DNA of 64,000 nucleotides, taken from positions 71,155,824 through 71,219,823 of the forward strand of contig CM047807.1 of NCBI GenBank assembly GCA_026214975.1, read 5' to 3'. Origin of the DNA: Gentiana macrophylla (lineage: Eukaryota; Streptophyta; Magnoliopsida; Gentianales; Gentianaceae). Shown here one piece after another: positions 20,966-32,278 of the stretch; positions within the stretch are counted from its first letter, which is position 1, and each line of letters begins with the position of its first letter. The notes under the pieces were generated by a model. The model was not told the origin of the DNA and did no database searches. It worked only from the letters and a program-made list of their open reading frames with translations. A program made the position numbers and the translations under genes.

Positions 20966-23935
20966 TATTTTTGTTGTAGTGAAATTTTCGCCGGATCCGT
21001 CGAAATATTTTTTTTCTTCACTCCATTCAAATTTGGACGGATCCGGCGAAAATTTGGAAGGAAATGGTGCACAGCACCTTGTACCTTAGCATGTGTACCA
21101 TAGGGGATCCGTGTCCCACTCTTACATGTAATATTTTTTTCAAGTTGTCTGCATGCCAGGGCCTGTTGTACTCACGACCCTCCTTATCTTTTAGAATGTA
21201 AGTTCCTTTCTTGATTACTCTCGCGACTTGCCGTGGACCTTCCCAATTTTCTGACAACTTTCCTTTGGTCACCTTATGACCAACGGCCGACCTTTTAAGA
21301 AGACGAAGTTGCCGACTGCGAAAGAATGGTCACGGACCCATTTGTCATGATGTCGCTTTGCGGCTTGTTTGCAGCTAACCAGGCGGCCATAAGATTTTAT
21401 CCGCTTTTCTTCTAACAGATCGAGATCGAGCTGCCTGGTTAATGGATTTTCGGTCTCGCTGAAGTGTGGGAATCTCAAACTCGGGAGCGCCATTTCAACC
21501 GGCGGAATGGCTTCCGAACCATAAGTTAGAGCAAATTGAGACTCTTATGTTGTCATTTTTCATGAGGTTCGAAGTGACCACAAGGTTGCGGGCAAATGAT
21601 CTACCCATTTCCCGGCTTTTTCATTTAGACTTCTCTTCAACACTTTAAGAACTTGTTTGTTTCCATTTTTGGCCTGACCGTTCCCTTTCGGTTAGCATAC
21701 TGACGATTACCATTTTTTCACATTATGCTCGGTGCAGAACTAACTGAATTTGTCTCTAAATTTCGGCCCGTGGTCCGACACGATTGCTCTTGGGACCCTG
21801 AATCTAGTCCACACTTGATCTAGCATGAAGTAGATAATGTCTTTCGAAATAATTTTGCCATAGCATTGGCCTCGATCCATTTGATGAAATAATCCACGGT
21901 GACAACGACGTATTCGCATCCGGACCGTCCTTTCTTGAGCGGACCGATGAGATCAATCGCCCACGTGTCAAAAGGCCAGGCTGCGACGACAATACTCTAT
22001 TCGACCGAAGGTAGTCTTGGCACGTCGGCAAAGTGTTGGCACTTATAACAACTTCTTTGCATATCTCTGTGCGTAGTCCACAAGCTCAGGCCAGTAATAT
22101 CCGGCTAACAGGGTTTTCTATGCAAGCATGCGGCTTGCGGGGTGGCCCCCACACACCCATTCATTTAGTTCAATCAGTGTGCCTTTGACCTCCTTGGGTC
22201 ATACACATCGCAACAAAGGCTTTGAAAAAGATCATCTATAGAGAATTCCATTTACGATAGTGTAACGTGCTGACCTTTTCCTTAGAGCTTGTTGGGATCA
22301 GTAGGTAGGATTCCATTTTCAATAAGCCGTGATCTTGTCAATCCAACATGGAGTCATTGGTTCGATATCCATGATTTCGGTCCTGTTAATGGCGGGCTCA
22401 GAGAGATATTCAACATTCTCTACATTTATGGCCTTTGTGAGCTCAAGGCCCGCGATGACGGCCTTATACTCTACCAGGTTGTTCGACGTTGTGAAGTCGA
22501 ATCTTAAGGCCTTTTCTATTTCCTCGGAAGTTCTTGGCTCGAGTAATATAATTCCTGCCCCACAACCATTTTTCTTCGTGGCCCCATCAACATATAGCGG
22601 CCAACAATGACCCAGCCTTTGCGGCGCGATCACAACGGAAGTGCTTGGTTGGTCGGTGGGGTGTGAACTAGGTTGCTCTTCTGGCCGCTCCTCGTTGAAA
22701 CTTGTTTCTACTATGAAATCCGCCAAGGTTTGAGCTTTGATAGCCCTCATGGGGTCATAGAGTATGTCCAAATCTATTAATTAGATGGCTCAGAGAAGCA
22801 ATCGGCCTGAAAGAACCGGCTTGTGTAGCACTTGTCTCAAATGATTGCTTGACAACACAACAATCGTATGCGAAGAAAAATAAGCCCCTAGTTTCAGGCA
22901 GCACATCAGGATAATTTTTCTATATTAAAAGAGTGGCTCTCAATGGGACTGAGAGCTTTGGAAACATAGTAAACGGGATTTTTAAGAGTGCCGTCCTCCT
23001 TGAAAAGTACGGCGGCTACCACACGGTCAGAGGGTGCCAGATACAAAAAAAGCTCGTCTCCTACAACCGGAGTGACTAGCAGAGGTGGGCTCGCCAGATA
23101 GATTTTGAGAGCCTTAAAGTCTTGAAAGCACTCCTCAGTCCATGCGAACGTCTTACCCCTTTCAGAATCTTGAAAAATGTTAGGCACTTGTCAGCAGATT
23201 TTGAGATGAACCTTCCCAATGTGATCACTCTCCCATTCAATCTCTGAACTTCCCGGATGCATGTTGGCTAAGCCATGTTTATCAAAGCTTGAATCATCTC
23301 TAGATTCGCTTCAATTCCCCTCTGAGTGACCATAAAGCCCAGAAATCTACATGCCTGAACCCTGAAAGTACACTTGGCCGGGTTTAGCTTCATGGAGTGT
23401 TTTTTCACATTGTCAAAGGTTTCTTGCAGATCTGCTTCATGACCACAACAAACCGATTTCATGACCATGTCGTCAATATAAGCTTCTATGTTTTTCCTTA
23501 TCTGGGAAGTGGGAATCAAAAACTTTGTTGACCATTCCCTGATAAGTTGACCATGCATTCTTCTAACCGAACGACATCATTTCATAATAATACATTCCTC
23601 CGGCGGCCTTTAAGGGTGTCATCTCTTTTTCATTGTCCTCCATCCTCACCTGATGGTAACCTGAGTACGCATCCAAGAAACTTAACATCTCGAAGCCAGA
23701 GATTCTATCAACCATTATGTCGATCCTTGGTAGCTCATAAGGATCCTTTGGACAAGCTTTGTTCAAATCATTGAAATCGACGAACATCCTCAATTTCCCA
23801 TTGTGCTTTTTAACCATGACGACATTTGCGAGCCATGTGCAATATTAGAGTTCTTTGACGATTCCGTCTTGGACTAATTTCTCGACTTCAACCCTGAAAT
23901 CGACCTCTTTCTCTTTCAAAAACTGATGGGCCCTT

Positions 23936-24160
23936 TCTTAAAGTGTCCCACATTAGGAACTTGAGATTGTATCACCAACCATATTAAGAGATGAACTTCC
24001 TTGCCTCATAACCTAGGTTTTGGGGACGAGACCCCTCCTTTTATATGGGTTTGGGCCAAGTTTTCAACATGGTATCGGAGCCACCTCTTTATTGTGCAAG
24101 ACACTTGGAGGGGCGTGCTAAAGTTGTCCCATATTGGGCACTTGATATTGTATCACTCAC
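23936..24160 (+). mobile_element. TRIM retrotransposon 1 (plus strand), 3' LTR truncated
   Basis: 5' LTR 23936-24069 (134 bp, starts tcttaaag where TG is expected, ends caaca), tRNA-iMet PBS tggtatcggagcc at 24070-24082, a 33 bp internal part with purine-rich ggaggggcg, and the first 45 bp of the 3' LTR (24116-24160). It is cut there by TRIM 2. No coding capacity, as usual for terminal-repeat retrotransposons in miniature. Confidence 0.82.
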
Positions 24161-24554
24161 TGTAGAAATTTAGGCCCAAGCCCATATAAGAGGAGGGCTT
24201 CAACCTCAAAACCTAGGTTGTTAGGTAAGGGTAGTCCATCTCTTAATATGGTGGGTGAAACAATCTCAAGTTTCCAATGTGGGACACTTTAACATGCCCC
24301 CTCAAGTGTGGGCCTATAAAGAGTCAGGGTCACATGACACACAAGACATATAAGAGGCACTCTCAAGGCCAACAAAGAGGCTCAACACATGCACTATAAA
24401 AGGGGTGGCTCTGATACCATTTAGAAATCTTGGCCCAAGCCCATATAAGAGGAGGTGCCTCATCCCCAAAACCTAGGTTGTGAGGTGATGGTAGTCCATC
24501 TCTTAATATGGTGGATGAAACAATCTCAAGTTCCCAATCTGGGACACTTTAACA
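24161..24554 (-). mobile_element. TRIM retrotransposon 2 (minus strand), complete, 394 bp
   Basis: 3' LTR 24161-24294 and 5' LTR 24420-24554 (about 135 bp each), PBS at 24407-24419 (minus tggtatcagagcc), PPT ttgagggggca next to the 3' LTR at 24295-24305. A TATA context tataaaagggg occurs inside at about 24395 on the plus strand. The LTRs are the same family as TRIM 1. The flanks (ctcac and agacc) are not a TSD, so rearrangement accompanied or followed insertion. Confidence 0.85.
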
Positions 24555-25156
24555 AGACCCAGTTCAGCGGCACCCAAGTTTCTGGCTGCACAAAAGTCTA
24601 GAACTCAGAAAGCTGATTAAACTATTAGAACTGATAAAAACCCAGCAAAGCCTTATCTGAAAACTGAAAAAACTGTAAGATCAGTTGGTGGCGCTCAGCA
24701 AATTAATAGATTCTACAGAAAGACTCAGAAGGCTAAAAATGGCAGAACTGATCAAGAACCAGTTAACAAATCATTCAAGTCCTATATTCCAAAGAATGAT
24801 TCTCATTCAATGAATACTAAATTCGGGGGGAAAGGAGATTCTTTCCTACTGATGTAGACTGGAATGTTCCTACTACCACTGTTAGATCAACTTAGTTTCA
24901 CAAAATTCAAAAGGATAAGACTTTTAAGTCAAAACAGCAGAATTATGTGAAATGTGATATATCCAACAGGAATCCTAGTAAGTCAAAAAGTCAAGAGAGA
25001 CATATGAGAGAAATGAGTTCAATCCTTAAAATGTTCAAAGCTCTCGAAAAAAGAGATTAATTCAAAAAAAAGAAACCATATTCACATGGTTCAAGAGTTA
25101 ATTCAAAGACTAACCAGAAAGGACCCAAATAATTATGGGTACCAAAGAAATCTTGA
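24555..25156 (+). pseudogene. gag C-terminal tail of copia element B
   Basis: Weak, stop-interrupted frame with the conserved GKGRFFPTDVDWNVP motif near 24830 and the terminal LWVPKKS then TGA at 25154. The same motifs occur at the gag end of elements C (34140, 34550) and D (59080, 59424). Followed directly by cttgttttgcag. Confidence 0.7.
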
Positions 25157-25168
25157 CTTGTTTTGCAG

Positions 25169-25646
25169 GTGGAAAACTGATTTTTGAGGAAGTGTCAAAG
25201 CTGACTTTTTCAAAAACTCTGTCATGAAGTCCTTTTTCACAACTGCGATGATGAAATTGACTGGTCAAGGACACACTAGCCTACAAGACACAAATTGAGG
25301 ACTGACTCACATTTGGATAAGCTCAAAGGTGGATATCTACAGCTGGAGACACATTATATCGAACTTGTTTACTGTTACAAGCTATGGGAGTTGGAAAATG
25401 TGTAACCTACCTTGATCTTAACCATCGATCTCCACCTCTTACCACATTTTCCGTATCTAAAAACAACTACATGAGTTATGACAAGACATTCGACCTATTC
25501 AAATTCATCCAACTGCTCATCTACCCTCGATCTAAAAATACAATTCCCTTCTCTCATCAAATTCTTTACGATAATCAGTTCTTCACCCCTCAATCTAAAT
25601 TTTCTCTATTTTCAAAATTTTCAAGTAACATTTCATCAGAAATTAT
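25169..25646. other. ORF3 leader of element B, including the pol deletion scar
   Basis: No recognisable domain. The plus-strand ORF starting at 25384 has no family resemblance before the Met at 25647 and is treated as 5' leader. Confidence 0.5.
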
Positions 25647-28600
25647 GTCTGGAAAAAGAGTAGAACATCAATTGATCATTTCAATTGAACAATATATTGA
25701 AAAGTGTGGAAATTCAGACCTAGTCAAACAAATTGTAGAGAAAATCAGAAAATCAAAGGTCTCGAAGAAGTATTCAACATTGCTCTAGATAATGTATGTT
25801 TGGAAAGCAGAGGAGATTTCTATGAAAACGGAGCAACTACAATTGAAGAAGATGTTTATACCTACACCATTGCCATGAATCAAAAAGAAATAAAGGTTGC
25901 TGACAACATCTTAGCGGATATCTTTGGGTTCGAGAAATATAGATATTTATCCATTATCAAGTTAGATAAAGTGAAGATAGAGAAGTTGTGGAAAGTGATT
26001 TCAAGTGACTCAAACACAGAAGTATCATTGACAGGAAAGCTTGGACTTCTGAAATAGAGTTTGGCTATTTATCTCAGATTTTAGCCAATTGCATTATTGA
26101 GAGCATTGGGAACTTTAGTAATCTATGTGGAACCATAATAGATCTACTTTATGTGATCTGGTTCGAACAAAAGTTCAATTGGCAGAGATACATTCTTGAC
26201 CAATTAGCGAGATAGCTCGCTTCAGAGAAACCCAAGAAGAAAACTGATGTGAAGAAAGGCAGACTCTATAAGAAAAAGACTCTTTCCCTACTGGTTCAAG
26301 GGATTCTCAATCATTTTGGAGTTGTCAAAAGAGAATCAATCGTAATAGTTGATGGAAAAATTGCAGTCAAAGCTGAGAAGACCAAGTCAATTAAGAGGAA
26401 AGCTGACACAACAGAGGCCGAACCAAAGAAAAGAAGAAGAAACCCTCCAATAAAGTTATCACTGCTAAGGAAGCACTGGAAGATATTGAGAAACTGACAG
26501 ACATAAGAAGAATGCTTGACGAATCGCTAAAACCAGAACATCTGATTCCATTGAGAAAAGAAAAGAAGTCTCACCAACAAAATCCCTGCCCTTGGACACT
26601 GAAAGCAGATCAGTTAAAAAGGCAAAATCTAATGAATAAACTCCCACCAAAGCACAAGAAGTTACTGTCACAAAGGATTCGGTTACAGAACAACATGAAA
26701 CTATTCCAGAAGCACCTGAAGCCAACACTCAGGGGGAACCAGTTCTGGAAACCAAAATGCTTGAAGAAGCTTTTGAAAGTGAGGATAAATATATTACACT
26801 TGAAATTGTAGGTATGCTCAATCTGTTAGCCAAAGCCAAATCTACCCCATAGAAATCAGCATCCATAATAGCTTATGAGGATTCAATCAAGGGAACTGAA
26901 ACCTCTCAGTCGGATAAGAAAGAAGAAACTAAGAAATTTGTTGAACAACAAGTCATAACACTAGATGATCTTGTCGAAGAAGTGAATCGGGAAAAAGCAT
27001 CTACAGTAGAAGCAACTGAGAAAACTGAGGAAAAACTAGTTACTGAATCTATAGTGGGTCAAGAAACTGAAATTGGTAAAGTTGTCAACCCAGATATTGC
27101 TGAGGAAGAAACTAGCAAAACTGAAATTCAGAAAGTTGTTGACCCAGTTGATGCTACAACTGAACTTTTTCATGTACCTAAGATTGAATCCCCTAGAGAA
27201 ATTGAAGTTGGCATAACTTCAAAAGATCCCAGTTCATAAACCAAACCTAATCCTATAGCTGATATTTCCCAAATGATTGATGCTAATTGCAGAAGGTTAG
27301 ATGCCTATCAATTCTGGTAGTTTAGTTCAATCAAGAACCAAACAGAAAAGAGAGAATTCGTGGAAGCTGAGGAACCATGGGTGTTTGGACTGCATGACAT
27401 AACTCACCTGTCACAGTATTTGATGCCAGTGATTTTCTAAGCACTGTATACTCTGTGATTAGAAACGTACACTGGATGAAACTGACAGGAAGTGGACCTT
27501 CAAATTCAACCAAAAAGAAATATGATGATAATGATGATGATTCACAAGGAGATCCAAATCTACAAAAAGGAATTTTGACATCACTGCAGACAAAGAAACC
27601 AGTTGAAGGCTGTGATAAAGGAAAATTGGATGAATCAGCCAGTGAAGATAGTTCAGAAGATATTGATGAATCAACTGCATCAGATTCAGAAAATCAATCT
27701 GAATAGGAAGTAGAACCAGAACAAAAAGGTTATGAAACACCTATTTATAGAGGAGTTCCGGAAATAGCCAAAGATGTAGTTGATCAAGAAAAAGATCCAG
27801 AAACTGAAGAAACTGATGATGAGTTCAATGTGAAATTATCCCTAGTCAAAGTTGTGGATAGTTCAACCTTAAATGAAGTAAGAAAGCAATATGTATAACG
27901 TAGAAAACTGAAGAATATGAAGAACTACTGAAAAAGATTGTCTCTACTCCACTTAAAGAAGAACTGAGTAAGGAACTCAAACAGAAAGTTGAAGAAAATC
28001 CTAAAACTATCAGTTGGAAATAAGTCAGCAATGGAAACTGAGAAGATTTCTTCCAAGACCGATGATGTTGAAAAACACAAGTCTAACGGCAATCCAGTTG
28101 ATAATAAGGATGTGCCTACCCAAGCTGAGTTGATAAAGTACAACTTCAATGAACTGGTCAAGATTCATAAAGAAGATTTGAGCATCTTTGACAAAGTTCT
28201 AAATTCAACGAAAGAAAACAAAGAAGAAAGGAAGAATACGGTCAAAGAAGTGCTAGATATCAAGAACAACTGTCAAGATGTTTTGATACAAATAAGAAAA
28301 CCCACCATTGAGTCTGATGCAAGAAAAACTAAGACTCGGGATCGACTAGAAAATCTTTCCAATGATGTTCACAATAGACTACTTCTAGTCTAGAACACAC
28401 TAAAAGACTCAGTGGTAGCACATACCATTTTGGCATCTAATCAACAACATCTCAATTCCTTTATTCAAAGTTTGATTTAGAAGGATGATGTTAATAAGGG
28501 GGAAAATGTGGATGTTTTAAAAGTCAATACTGAAAGTATGTCAGGAGTACTTGGAAGCATAGAAGACAAGATTTCTGAACTGAAGAAAGTTGGAGCTGAC

Positions 28601-29087
28601 ATTGATGACGAAGAAATGAAACTGAATGTCAAAATCTGAGTACCGACCAAGAAAAGACTGGCATTGGATCCACAACTTTAAAACATCTTCAACAGTCTAT
28701 CAGTCAAAGAAAATGAAACAAGAAAACAAACCTAGGAAAATTTTCTTACAATGAAGAAAGTACTTGTTCATTACTGAAGGAATCTAAACAATTGGGAAGA
28801 AGATGGAATGTTGGAAGAAGTTGAAGAAAATGCTGGTAATGTTGATTTAGAAATTGTCAGGGAGGTACTTGAAAAATATACAATGGATGACATTCTAAAG
28901 AAGAGTGTGTTGAGATTCACAAGAAATATTTCGAAAAACACAGCATGGTCACCTCTTGGCAAATTTGGGCCAGCATCAACAATTTCGAATTCAGTCCAGT
29001 ATATGATGCTATAAGAGAAGCTGCTGAAGAATTTTACAAAAAGACATTGTTTGAGGATAAGAGAAAAGAAACTGAGAAGAAGACTTA
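25647..29087 (+). pseudogene. third ORF (ORF3, env-position) of copia element B
   Basis: Begins MSGKRVEHQLIISIEQYIEK. After a 1-nt shift near 25755 the frame reads GLEEVFNIALDNVCLESRG..NQKEIKVADNILADIFGF, then FNWQRYILDQLA, resembling in layout the plant transposon-associated family 'Transposase_32' (PF20167); this is unverified. A basic nuclear-signal-like KRKADTTEAEPKKRRRNPP lies at about 26395-26450. The rest, roughly 900 codons in several frames, is Glu/Lys/Thr-rich. The C-terminus near 29000-29087 is charged. Many stops. Position after pol corresponds to the env-like ORF of SIRE1, but no signal peptide or membrane segment is seen, so an envelope role is not supported. Confidence 0.6.
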
Positions 29088-29241
29088 GTTTTTCAAACCT
29101 TTCTTGTTGTATTTTAATACCATGTAACTCAGTTAATGATCCAATCAATAAAGTATCAGTTCTCTCAATTTTTGTGTGTTTAGTACTTTTTGTTTTGTCC
29201 TTATCTTTTTGCATTGCTTTTAAGGAGGGTATTGGCATCAT

Positions 29242-29256
29242 AAAAAATGGGGAAAT
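29242..29256 (+). other. polypurine tract of element B
   Basis: aaaaaatggggaaat directly before the 3' LTR, preceded by ggagggtattggcatcat, which element C also has before its PPT (42437-42454). Confidence 0.8.
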
Positions 29257-30932
29257 TTTTGGAAATAAATTTATGTTTTGATGATGATTCATCACTTGTT
29301 TAATCATTCTTTTATATCCCATTCATGAAGTGCTATAACTAGTGCAAAGCAAAAAGATGTCTAGAACTGAATGTATAGGATTTAGAGTCTGATAATTGTA
29401 TAAGTTAATCAGACAAGCAATTGTAATAGAATAGGTCCAAAACTGAGAAACAGACTTTAGAAAGCTTACTGAGTTTACAAGTACAACTAGACATTAAACT
29501 GAGAAGTATTAGAAAAACTGATTGACACATACTTAGTTATTCAAGATAAAATAACTGAGGGATCAAACTCAGTTTATGAAGACTAAAGCTGAGACTGTAA
29601 AGTTAGACTTCAGGTAAGTCTGTGATGGCCTGAACTAAATTTATAGATCTTGTATGAAAATGTAATATACTTAAGGACAATGATATCTTAGATAATATAA
29701 TTTTATGGTGTACTTTAATCAAACAATGAAGATCAGATGAATACATAGTACCAAGTTTTGAAGAAAAGTAAAAAATCAGTTAATTCTCCATATTGTTTGA
29801 AGACTGAAAACTGACCTACTCAGTTTAACAAGCTCAGTTAGCAAATCAGCTTTGCATGATGAAAAATAGGAACGTTAGAAACAAGCATTTTGATTGGTCA
29901 AAGAAATGTCAGAAAGGACACTGACATTTAACATATACTAGCAGGACCATCAACAGTTATGAGAATTCAAATTCAACGTTAGAAAAAAACCCCTATAAAT
30001 AGATAACATTTACTTCAAGATGAAGTGCGGAGTTCTAAGGATAAATCTATTAGGAAAGATTCAAGTGAGAGAGAAAGTGAAATAAAAGAATCCTGCTACT
30101 TTCATAATTGCAAGATCAAGAAATCTTTGAAGTGTTTTAAGCTTACAAGAAAGACATCAAGATCCACACTTAAAGAATTCAGAGCATACTGTGTAAATTA
30201 TGTATATCCAGAAGAAGAAGCTTATATCACAAGTTGAATCATAGTTATTGATTCAAGTCTCAACTTTGATATTATCATAGGTTTAGATTGTGAAACACCA
30301 AGACGGTGTGAAGGACAATTGAGGTGCAGTCAGGAAGACTATATTTGTGATGAACTGGTGAAGAGGCAATCTTACCCACCAAGGACCATTGGAGCAGACT
30401 TTGTGATACAACAATTAAACCTGTTAAGAACTAAGGCTCAGAGATTTTGAAGTTAGGGAATAGTCAGGGACAATAGGTGTTTAAATTTACTTTGTGTCTT
30501 GTAACCGTAACCTAAAGAACATAGTGAATTTCCTCCAACATCACGGGAGAAGAGAGGACTGATAGGATTACACACCTGGAACCTCTATACATTTTGTGTT
30601 ATTTACTTTATGCGATCACTTACAACAATTATTTTTGTGATTATCTATTGCATTTCTATTCAAGCACAAAACTCACCAAACATCAGAAACTGAGTTAGTA
30701 ATACATATTTCAAGACAAACTGTCAATTGAAGTTTTAATAAAAGGTTAAAAACTTAATCCGCTGCCGGTTAACTCAGTTTGAGTAGAAGTCAGTTTGACT
30801 AAAGCTCAGCTTTGTTAGCTTAACTCCACACAAATTTTAACTGAACTTTATTTTGTTGAAGTCTTAATTTTAGGTGACAAGTTTATTCACCCCTCCCTCT
30901 AAACTTGTGTAAGCCTATTCACGGGACCAACA
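29257..30932 (+). repeat. 3' LTR of element B (1676 bp)
   Basis: Starts tttttgga (TG mutated to TT) and ends gggaccaaca. TATA box at 29994-30001 (ccctataaata). The 3' part has the SIRE-type ttcacccctccctctaaactt motif. Same family as the solo LTR at 49007-50726. Confidence 0.88.
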
Positions 30933-31202
30933 AATGGGCTTGTACCCTAGGTAGGCATGAGCCTTGTCCGTTGTGGACTCTATTTCGTGTCCCTTAAGGA
31001 ATGGATAATTACGAGTTAACCCCCTTGATTTTAGAAGATAATCACAGGATTTGAATAATAGTATCAGAGTCTTTATGACTGAAGATTCTATCTATATTTA
31101 TCTGATATTATAAGCACATGGACTAAATAAAAGGGGAAGCTCTGGCCGACCTACGGCGAGCCACCAATGTCGTTATGACCCGAACTGCGCTGGCTCGACT
31201 TC
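30933..31202. other. flank of Tat-like element 2, split by element C
   Basis: No ORF. Contiguous, apart from the 5 bp TSD acttc, with 46310 onward once element C is removed. Confidence 0.55.
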
Positions 31203-32173
31203 TGTTGGACTTATTTCTTAGTTTTAGTGATGAGTGCCAGACTAGCTGTTATAGTGCAAAGGCAAAAAGATGTCTAGATCAAATGTATAGGTTTATTAGA
31301 GTTTGATCTTTGTATAGGTTTGATCAAACAAGCCTTTGTAATGGTCAGCTGGTTTATATCAGCAGACTTGTCTATATCAGTCGGGTAGCTAGGTCAGTAG
31401 ACTAGTCAGGAACCTGCTGAAGACTAATGGATGAGGGCTCAAACTCAGTTAATGAAGGCTAAGGGATCAAACTTAGTAATTAAAGTCAAAAATATGGAAT
31501 CAGAATTTAGGAAAGTCTGTGATGACCTAAATCGATTACATATACCTTGTGTACAAGAGTCTAAGTTCCATAAGTTGGATGGTATTTGGAACTTAGTTAT
31601 GATTAAATGGTGTATCGACTTCACAAATAAAAGTTAGATAAAGGAAGTCAATTTGCATTGTGTTTTAAACACAACAAATTATGGTTCAGCTGACTGATAT
31701 GTATCTCAGCAGACTTATGAACCTGCTGATACGTATACCTCGATTTATTCAAGATTTCATTGGAAGAAAACAAGGATAAGGACATCTAACAACCTCTGAT
31801 TTTATCAAACAAATCAATGGTTGATATTAAAGGGACGTTGGGATGATTCAGGACTTTATCCAATGGAAACAATTCAATAGTTTATTACACACATCAACCT
31901 ACTGAATCTAGCAACTGAATTCACACACACACACTACTAAGTATCTAATACTTGGTATCATATTTAACAACAAGTAATAAGGCTTAATTTTGATATTATT
32001 CCGCTGCACAAATTCATAAACTCACGGTCGGTGAGACTCATCGAGTATCGCAGACTCATCAAGTATCGCAATTTCTTGAAGTTCTTGAGTTTGTTAACTC
32101 CAAAAGTTTTAAGTGTTAATTTTATTCACCACCCCCCTCTAAACTTAACCAAAGCCTTTTCAAGGGACCAACA
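31203..32173 (+). repeat. 5' LTR of element C, internally deleted (971 bp)
   Basis: tgttggac..gaccaaca. Lacks about 728 bp present in the 3' LTR (43141-43868), including the TATA box; the junction is near 31876. Confidence 0.92.
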
Positions 32174-32175
32174 AT

Positions 32176-32187
32176 TGGTATCGGAGC
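32176..32187 (+). promoter_or_regulatory. PBS of element C, tRNA-iMet type
   Basis: tggtatcggagc two bases after the LTR end. Confidence 0.9.
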
Positions 32188-32278
32188 AGTGCTTCTGTTC
32201 TGAAGTAATCCTACTAGTTGTGCTTGTGAAAATACTTTGAAAACTTTTTCAAGTCACTGATTTTCAAAGCTTTGCATC

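Larger units (their letters stand above)
16226..20981 (-). mobile_element. CACTA (En/Spm-type) DNA transposon, 4756 bp, lacks TNP2-type transposase
   Basis: Ends CACTACAACAAAAA.. and ..tttttgttgtagtg (14 bp perfect TIR), with a 3 bp TSD AAA on both sides (16223-16225 and 20982-20984). Both ends carry subterminal arrays of GCCACGAC-like words. The only gene seen is a minus-strand Transposase_24-like gene; no TNP2/TNPD catalytic transposase is visible, so the copy would need help to move. The region 19199-20569 holds the probable 5' region of that gene and otherwise AT-rich sequence with no real ORF. Confidence 0.93.
16162..21117. mobile_element. foldback MITE, probably MULE-type, interrupted by a CACTA element
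   Basis: Left part 16162-16225 and right part 20985-21117 form one ~197 bp element whose halves are long imperfect inverted repeats: gggaacggatcccctacggtacacat at the left edge against the reverse complement of the right edge. It is flanked by 9-bp near-identical duplications, gctcttaca (16153-16161) and actcttaca (21118-21126). A 9 bp TSD and G-starting termini suggest Mutator-like ancestry. It sits in the last codons of Tat 1 pol. Confidence 0.82.
5950..23935 (-). mobile_element. Tat-like Ty3/gypsy element 1, 5' truncated, with nested insertions
   Basis: The minus-strand pol runs from RT (about 23935) to the integrase end (about 16081). Downstream of pol (to the left) lies a convergent plus-strand gene (7826-15593), then a probable 3' LTR. 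Two RNase H-like segments after RT and an antisense gene between pol and the 3' LTR are features reported for Tat-lineage elements such as Grande and RIRE2; that link is from memory. Gag, protease and the 5' LTR are missing, the cut being at the TRIM junction near 23935. It hosts a Tork-like copia, a MITE and a CACTA element. Confidence 0.75.
16081..23935 (-). pseudogene. Tat-like gypsy pol (RT, RNase H, second RNase H, integrase), broken and split by MITE/CACTA
   Basis: From the right: RT begins near 23935 with a stop at about 23845; the 23817-23563 frame has VKKHNGKLRMFVDFNDLNKA and FLDAYSGYHQ. The next frame (23558-23268) has the active-site YIDDMVMKS and CRFLGFMVTQRGIEA. 23187-22906 is the RT/RNase H connector (LYLAPSDRVVAAVLF). 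22771-22319 is a second RNase H-type segment with LYVDGATKKNGCGAG and EYKAVIAGLEL, typical of Tat. Integrase pieces at 22031-21804, 21493-21269 and 21272-21119 include a WGP-type end (ENWEGPRQV). The last codons resume left of the MITE at 16161 and stop near 16081. Many stops and frameshifts. Confidence 0.85.
24555..30932 (+). mobile_element. SIRE/Maximus-like copia element B, 5' truncated, pol deleted
   Basis: Retains the gag C-terminal tail (24555-25156), an ORF3 leader, a large third ORF (25647-29087), a PPT and a full 3' LTR (29257-30932). Protease, integrase, RT and RNase H are absent: the gag tail is followed within 500 bp by ORF3, whereas element C has 3.1 kb of pol there. 5' LTR, PBS and gag N-terminus are cut off at the TRIM boundary. 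Confidence 0.82.
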
